A DNA stretch of 64,000 bases from Variovorax sp. DXTD-1 (lineage in GTDB: Bacteria; Pseudomonadota; Gammaproteobacteria; Burkholderiales; Burkholderiaceae_C): contig NZ_RWKH01000002.1 in assembly GCF_003984625.1 (NCBI RefSeq), positions 215,392-279,391 of the forward strand, in the 5' to 3' direction. Shown piece after piece: positions 62,697-64,000 of this stretch (within the stretch, counting starts at the first letter, position 1; every line of letters starts with the position of its first letter). The notes beneath the pieces were generated by a model. It was not told the DNA's origin and ran no database searches. It saw nothing but the letters and a program-made list of their open reading frames with translations. A program made the translations under genes and the position numbers.

Positions 62697-63020
62697 ATGA
62701 GCAAAATTCTCGCAGTCATGATCGCTGGCTTGTTTGCCGCTGGCGCCTACGCCCAGAACCCCACCGGCACCACGCCCGAGCAAGGCAACGCTACCAACAG
62801 CAAGCCGCAAGCCCGCGCTGAAGCGAAGAAGGAAGCCAAGCCCGCTGGCCAAGTCGCCGCTCCCGCTGGCGACATCGCCAAGACGCCCGAAGGCGGCGCC
62901 ATCGGCACCGACAAGGCCGCTGCATCCGGCGAAAAGCGCGCTGAAACGCGCGACCAGCGTCGTCGCAACAAGGACGGCAGCGTCAAGCGCAAGTCGACCC
63001 AAGGCAGCACCCCGAAGTAA
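62697..63020 (+). CDS. Small secreted, charged protein (107 aa)
   Basis: A signal peptide (about 1-19, ILAVMIAGLFAAGAYA) is followed by a disordered, Lys/Glu/Ala-rich mature chain (QARAEAKKEAKPAGQVAAPA) ending in RDQRRRNKDGSVKRKSTQGS. The mature part is too simple to assign. RBS GAGGA precedes the ATG. Its signal peptide is nearly identical to that of the neighbouring gene at 63173. A terminator follows 18 bp after the stop. Confidence 0.75.
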   Translation: MSKILAVMIAGLFAAGAYAQNPTGTTPEQGNATNSKPQARAEAKKEAKPAGQVAAPAGDIAKTPEGGAIGTDKAAASGEKRAETRDQRRRNKDGSVKRKSTQGSTPK

Positions 63021-63038
63021 TTCGGCCGGCCGCACAAG

Positions 63039-63066
63039 AAAAGCGCTCTCCGGAGCGCTTTTTTTT
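63039..63066 (+). terminator. Terminator after the first small secreted-protein gene
   Basis: AAAAGCGCTC pairs with GAGCGCTTTT around TCCG (63039-63062), followed by a T-run to 63066. It separates this gene from its paralogue. Confidence 0.9.
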
Positions 63067-63172
63067 CGCCTGCCCTGGCGCCGCCGCTGTCAACCGGGGC
63101 GAACGGCTGACGCGTTGAAGCTTGGCCTTCGCAGGAAGGTGATCCATATCAACAATCTCAAAGGATGTCTTC

Positions 63173-63376
63173 ATGAACAAGCTGCTCGCAGCCCTCGTCG
63201 CCGGTCTCTTCGCAGCCGGTGCTTTCGCCCAACAAGCCGAACCAGCGCCCAAGGTGGACGCGCCTGTGGCGGCTGCCGCGCACAAGGCCAAGCAATCGGC
63301 CAAACACGCCGTGAAGAAGCACAAGGCGCGCCACCACGCGGCCAAGGCGCACGCGGCTGCAGCCAAGAAGGTGTAA
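63173..63376 (+). CDS. Small secreted, Lys/His/Ala-rich protein (67 aa)
   Basis: The signal peptide (about 1-20, LLAALVAGLFAAGAFAQ) matches the upstream gene's almost letter for letter. The mature 47 residues are Lys-, His- and Ala-rich (HKAKQSAKHAVKKHKARHHA), which suggests binding to an anionic partner such as nucleic acid or a metal. No family is recognised. It has its own terminator at 63405 and probably its own promoter in the 107-bp gap before it. Confidence 0.7.
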   Translation: MNKLLAALVAGLFAAGAFAQQAEPAPKVDAPVAAAAHKAKQSAKHAVKKHKARHHAAKAHAAAAKKV

Positions 63377-63404
63377 GCTGCCCAGCTCACCGGCACTGCC
63401 TGCC

Positions 63405-63429
63405 AATGCCCGCATCAGCGGGCATTTTT
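63405..63429 (+). terminator. Terminator after the second small secreted-protein gene
   Basis: AATGCCCGC (63405-63413) pairs perfectly with GCGGGCATT (63418-63426) around ATCA, followed by T to 63429. Confidence 0.9.
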
Positions 63430-63470
63430 CTTGGCCCCACGCCCTTGAATCCGCCTTGAAAGAAGCTCCG

Positions 63471-63929
63471 ATGTTCCAGCGTTTCGCCGCCCTGCTCCTG
63501 TTCGCCGCCTCCTTGATCGGCCCGGCGCAGGCACAACAGCAACCCCAGACCGACCTTGCACGCACCAAGCTGTCCGTCGGCTTGTACAAGATCGATGCGC
63601 AAGTGGCGCAAACACCCCGGCAGCGGGAAATCGGCCTGATGTTCCGCAAGGAAATGCCGCAGTCCGAAGGCATGATCTTCGTCTTCGAACAGCCGGCCAC
63701 CCAGTGCTTCTGGATGAGAAACACCTTGCTGCCTTTGACCGCCGCCTTCGTGGCCGACGATGGCCGCATCGTCAACCTGGTCGACATGCAGCCCATGACC
63801 GAAAACTCGCACTGCTCCCAAGAGCCGGTGCGCTACGTGCTCGAAATGAACCAGGGCTGGTTCGCCAAGAAGAACATCAAGAAAGGCGCCAAGCTGGGTG
63901 GCGAGTTGTTTGCCGCCTCCAGGCGCTGA
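63471..63929 (+). CDS. DUF192 secreted protein
   Basis: The 152-residue protein has a signal peptide (about 1-21) and the DUF192 pattern: AQTPRQREIGLMFRKEMPQS, EGMIFVFEQPATQCFWMRNT, and the C-terminal VRYVLEMNQGWFAKKNIKKG. The family's function is unknown. ATG 63471 is preferred to a TTG at 63456. It ends just before a strong terminator at 63951. Confidence 0.9.
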   Translation: MFQRFAALLLFAASLIGPAQAQQQPQTDLARTKLSVGLYKIDAQVAQTPRQREIGLMFRKEMPQSEGMIFVFEQPATQCFWMRNTLLPLTAAFVADDGRIVNLVDMQPMTENSHCSQEPVRYVLEMNQGWFAKKNIKKGAKLGGELFAASRR

Positions 63930-63950
63930 CCCCGGGCCGCCTGCGCCGCC

Positions 63951-63988
63951 AATGAAAAAAGCCGACCCGAGGGTCGGCTTTTTTCATT
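63951..63988. terminator. Strong bidirectional terminator at the window end
   Basis: AATGAAAAAAGCCGACCC (63951-63968) pairs perfectly with GGGTCGGCTTTTTTCATT (63971-63988), leaving a 2-base loop. The A- and T-runs make it work in both directions. Confidence 0.9.
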
Positions 63989-64000
63989 GGGAAGCCCGGC

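Overview
The window comes from a GC-rich betaproteobacterial chromosome, most likely a Comamonadaceae member close to Variovorax. This is inferred from the housekeeping gene orders (tolB-pal-cpoB, yebC-purD-hemF-nadD-rsfS-rlmH-maf-rng, clpS-clpA next to icd), the codon bias and the type of intergenic repeats; no marker gene search was possible.

Positions 1-13.6 kb are the right part of a lambda-like prophage inserted at the 3' end of a tRNA-Lys(TTT) gene. Its layout mirrors lambda. A leftward early operon (Cro/YdaS-like, two small genes, a CII-like regulator, a DUF1376 replication-type protein) faces a CI-like repressor that has no autocleavage domain. Two small membrane genes and a terminator follow. 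A second promoter, covered by copies of the same operator sequence found between cro and cI, then drives a long rightward operon: tiny overlapping genes, a RecT-type annealing protein, a PD-(D/E)XK exonuclease, many unknown small genes, a DUF4224 protein and a tyrosine integrase. Structural phage genes would lie left of the window.

Positions 13.6-26 kb are core chromosome: tcdA, the Tol-Pal genes, msbA, and a tightly overlapped operon running leftward from yebC to rng (tRNA/rRNA, ribosome silencing, NAD, heme and purine functions).

Positions 26-39 kb hold two convergent operons that together look like an aryl-polyene/xanthomonadin-type pigment-lipid cluster: a chorismatase, methyltransferases, FabG-like reductase, hotdog dehydratase, adenylating ligase fused to a second hotdog domain, ACP, LolA-like protein, MMPL exporter, acyltransferases, glycosyltransferase. 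No ketosynthase is visible.

Positions 39-43 kb hold a HerA-like ATPase (YjgR type), a SigF/NrsF sigma/anti-sigma pair with a likely autoregulatory promoter, and a two-gene operon of a membrane protein and a DUF6152 protein.

Positions 43-54 kb appear to be one nucleobase/nucleoside catabolic locus: a GTP-cyclohydrolase-II-like protein (URC1 type), a DUF1688 protein (URC4 type), uracil phosphoribosyltransferase, a BMP-type nucleoside ABC importer, a lipoprotein nucleosidase and a cytosine-deaminase-like amidohydrolase. Together they would import nucleosides, release and deaminate bases, and degrade uracil by the URC route.

Positions 54-64 kb are core genes again: GNAT, DUF3574 lipoprotein, exonuclease I, cardiolipin synthase, clpA, clpS, icd, two paralogous tiny secreted proteins and a DUF192 protein, separated by clear intrinsic terminators.
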